A stretch of 64,000 bases of DNA. It comes from an uncultured Lachnospiraceae bacterium. GTDB lineage: Bacteria; Bacillota; Clostridia; Lachnospirales; Lachnospiraceae. Position numbers and translations under genes: made by a program. The notes beneath the pieces are model-generated. The model saw only the letters and a program-made list of their open reading frames with translations. It searched no databases and had not been told where the DNA came from. The stretch spans positions 401,173 through 465,172 of the forward strand of contig CADAHQ010000002.1 in NCBI GenBank assembly GCA_902787715.1, read 5' to 3'. The stretch's first letter is position 1. Every line of letters begins with the position of its first letter. This document shows, one piece after another, positions 63,701 to 64,000 of the stretch.

Positions 63701-64000
63701 GGTAGAAGAGGCTCAGATTGAGAAGTACGAGACGCCGGTTGTTAGCAAGATTTCTGCAACCGAGTGGGCTTTCACCGTAACCAACAGTCACAAGACTGAG
63801 GAGACCGAAGTTAAGGTTACCAAGGTTTGGAACGATGCTGACAATCAGGACGGTTATCGTACTTCTGATGTGACGGTAAACCTTCTTGCAGACGGTGAAG
63901 TTATTGATACCGTTACGTTGAGCGAGGAGAACAACTGGAGCTATACCTGGACCAAACTTGACAAGAAGGTGGCTGGTAAGAATATCGATTACACGGTAAC
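57726..64000 (+). CDS. Giant secreted adhesin with Cna-B repeats (3' end outside window)
   Basis: An open frame from the ATG at 57726 (after CGGAGG) to the window edge, 2091 codons with no stop. Residues 1-38 are a signal peptide very like that of the upstream paralogue (RKIVSVILALAMVILCLPENVVPVK). Residues ~150-520 carry about a dozen units of the theme GGTVTATGG...GAGIGGG, likely a beta-helix. InlB-type repeats span ~578-878 (FxGW...VYKATY). From ~880 on come at least thirteen Cna-B-type units, such as VKVTKVWDDSDNEEGFRPDS, with YTVTEE and VTNSR later in each. The last units alternate two subtypes in a 585-nt super-repeat. Cna-B stalks hold ligand domains away from the wall and often carry internal isopeptide bonds. 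A C-terminal anchor is expected downstream. Confidence 0.88.
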   Translation, partial: MKHLWRKIVSVILALAMVILCLPENVVPVKTALADQGGPAVKYIDENGNEVTLAGSQYTLLETTNSNDKRPDTWGVRGQTTYYVVGVNEKSGIKDKRVIYKNNTRVKVVGDVILILPDILGNSEYTYGINIPAGINVPAGASLTIYGGPNGGCSLTANGTRDNAGIGGSRNYINRDTCGTIRIYGGTVTATGGEFAAGIGDGYSGNGGTIIIGGGTVTAKGGSSAAGIGGGDGGTITITGGTITATGGKHGAGIGGGYYDDGGTITIAGGTVSATGGEDGAGIGGGDLGNGGNITISGGTIQNATGGSHGAGIGGGNGGNGGTVLIKNSAKVTANGGSSAAGIGGGRTEAAVNVTIEGGEVNVVGGNYAAGIGGGYYASGTQNITITGGKVTVSTGWGGSAIGSGENQNSCGKIAISGGTVDATSGGCDYDRDIRYYYYTAAIGGSFQSGDKITISGGTVTTHTPSNAYNWYCTGIGAIYQTGNSNIEITGGVIVANGTTDRYYPGVGIGDGAGGTGGKVSINITKDGDSVTANSYRGTVTLVSPVTDVTSDPNKDLNAGVVSILSTINGKKLVKHLRYTIKFVNYNGDVLQAATQVKPGVRPTYNGAEPKRNPSQEFSYEFSGWKDDDGNTYAKGKQLPAATKSVTYTATYSETKNYYKVKFVDDDDTVLLAEKSYPYGTEVEDIDKPADPTKGDDQAHTYRFNGWTPSLEKVTQDVVYKATYSELPREYSIKFVNYNGSELATYQVAYGVSPEYKGETPAQQASTQYTFTFFGWEDQNGEQYGKDEVLPTVGGDMTYKAIFANTVNEYSVKFIDDDGSTIKEAKNYPYGTAAADIEKPANPFKDADDDWEYAFDGWTPEIAEVTGDVVYKATYTRTAREYRNVTIGVSWIDEEDRDGIRPESFAVTFTIIGLSSQQLTLSAENDWSVTVRMPVRDAKGKLTSCGYRYQTPERYSHHKESQVVGNDYFYTIKFTHEPATVDLTVKKVWDDLGNAYGTRPDELKVSLSDGTKTVKEVTLNAENGWSATVTDLPMYQNHGQEVVYSWTEEVVTGYKLSKNVTEGNITTITNKLETVRISGQVKWEMNGYSKSLIPDGVNVLILEVGEQVDSIAVPRVDSETVWEYTSKELPKYTSGGDEITYTVGLESIPAGFGVKITGTEIVFTYQPVMTTIKGTVVWDLKDNEEDLIPDEVAVDIYDENSELVDQLTVTPDENGKWSFTSIELPKFREDGETEIAYRLESSVVGFETTVEGTTIKNTLKTVKVTGNVVWKMQGYDESLIPESVIVLVKKGDKGVDEIEVSGADWTFESRNLPMFEKDGTTVVTYTIEEVEFDGFDVDIDGTTITNTFIPELTTVSGNVVWELKGNVEELVPESVAVFIKDDEIIVKTIEVSGEDGWNYDASELPMYRFDGITPITYTVEAEAVDGFTKAISGTKVTYTLETVDVTAEVIWEDYWNNDGFRPATVEVKLLADGEVIDTVSVSESTDWSYCWSNLPKKVGGKEVGYKVTEENVEKYTVENRQKEDNPLAFMITYTHEREMTDISVQMIWDDSNNKEGFRPDVVIVSLLANGKEIATAELGEANEWKHTWTDYKYEDGKEIKFTVKEAQVANYKVPVIEKISETGWVFTVTNSRDYEETEVKVTKVWDDSDNEEGFRPDSVTINLVKDGKVLESIELNAGNEWTYTWKKLQKYENGKAVSYTVTEERVEHYETSIAQARDGAFNYLVTNHRDVEKTQVRVELIWEDTDNKEGFRPDDVIVKLLANGEEAGTATLSEDNEWKYTWTGLNKFANGEEIEYTLEEAQLPNYKVPVIVKISENEWIYTVTNGREFEETEVKVTKVWDDSNNEEGFRPDSVTVNLKKGTAVLDSVELNADNNWSYSWTKLQKYENGKTINYAVTEDPVANYSTQITKATDGTFTYTVKNSRTVEKTQVSVEKIWNDADDQDGYRPGNVTIELFANGEKAGEVTLNADNEWKHTWLDLNKFANGEEIKYTVEEAQIEKYETPVVSKISATEWAFTVTNSHKTEETEVKVTKVWNDADNQDGYRTSDVTVNLLADGEVIDTVTLSEENNWSYTWTKLDKKVAGKNIDYTV
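62631..64000 (+). repeat. 585-nt super-repeat of Cna-B unit pairs
   Basis: The string GAGACCGAGGTTAAGGTTAC begins at 62631 and 63216, and again with one change at 63801, exactly 585 nt (195 codons) apart each time. Each super-repeat encodes two Cna-B units of different subtype. The third copy is cut by the window edge. The strong DNA identity points to recent duplication. Confidence 0.85.

Noticed and set aside
61386-63791. An 801-residue open frame on the minus strand
   Set aside because: It runs antisense to the Cna-B repeats, has no ribosome site or domain, and exists because the repeat coding sequence avoids stops in that frame.
62631-64000. CRISPR-like periodic repeat
   Set aside because: The 585-nt period is coding in one frame and encodes protein domains; there are no short repeats with unique spacers.

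Overview
The window reads as chromosomal DNA of a moderately GC-rich Clostridia member, most likely Lachnospiraceae. The pointers are a SCIFF peptide with its radical SAM maturase, an uvrC-hprK-glucokinase-murB-whiA-HPr cluster, a DUF1846-asnA pair, a DUF5688 protein, GTG/TTG starts behind strong GGAGG ribosome sites, and many lipoproteins with Thr/Pro-rich linkers. No phage, insertion sequence, CRISPR array or rRNA was seen.

Layout. 1-6.2 kb: the 3' part of htpG, an unknown lipoprotein, a three-tRNA operon (Pro-CGG, Thr-CGT, Pro-AGG), a degenerate GGDEF-EAL protein, a DUF5688 protein and a tRNA-Arg on the minus strand. 6.2-11.3 kb: a minus-strand bactofilin-like/YhbD-like pair whose promoter carries a duplicated palindrome, then two adjacent secreted serpin lipoproteins and a cyclophilin lipoprotein. 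11.4-19.5 kb: a two-component system, hisH-hisF-ung, an AraC regulator overlapping a sirtuin gene, and ftsH. 19.5-27.8 kb: a CotH-family surface protein, uvrC, then hprK-glcK-murB-whiA-crh-like. 27.9-31.9 kb: the SCIFF peptide, its maturase (apparently damaged by a small deletion and frameshift), an Orn/Lys/Arg decarboxylase-family enzyme and a CE2-type esterase. 32-39.7 kb: deoC, deoD, trpS, an HD-GYP protein, DUF1846, asnA, azlC and azlD. 39.8-47.5 kb: two related SGNH hydrolases (one a lipoprotein, one apparently cytosolic) flanking a two-component system and a GH30 lipoprotein; this looks like a glycan-related locus. 47.5-51.4 kb: a long structured leader followed by mgtE, a diguanylate cyclase and a DUF308 membrane protein. 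51.7-64 kb: two giant secreted repeat proteins, lower in GC than the rest. The second runs off the window end and carries at least thirteen Cna-B-type units.

How the parts fit. HprK, a glucokinase and a Ser46-only HPr homologue point to carbon-catabolite signalling. A degenerate GGDEF-EAL, an HD-GYP and an active-looking GGDEF protein point to cyclic-di-GMP signalling. The surface and secreted load (serpins, CotH, SGNH, GH30, adhesins) suits a gut or rumen commensal living on plant or host glycans. The items most worth a second look are the damaged SCIFF maturase, the unidentified mgtE leader, the double-palindrome promoter of the YhbD-like gene, the HPr homologue with Gly at position 15, and the 585-nt super-repeat in the last gene.
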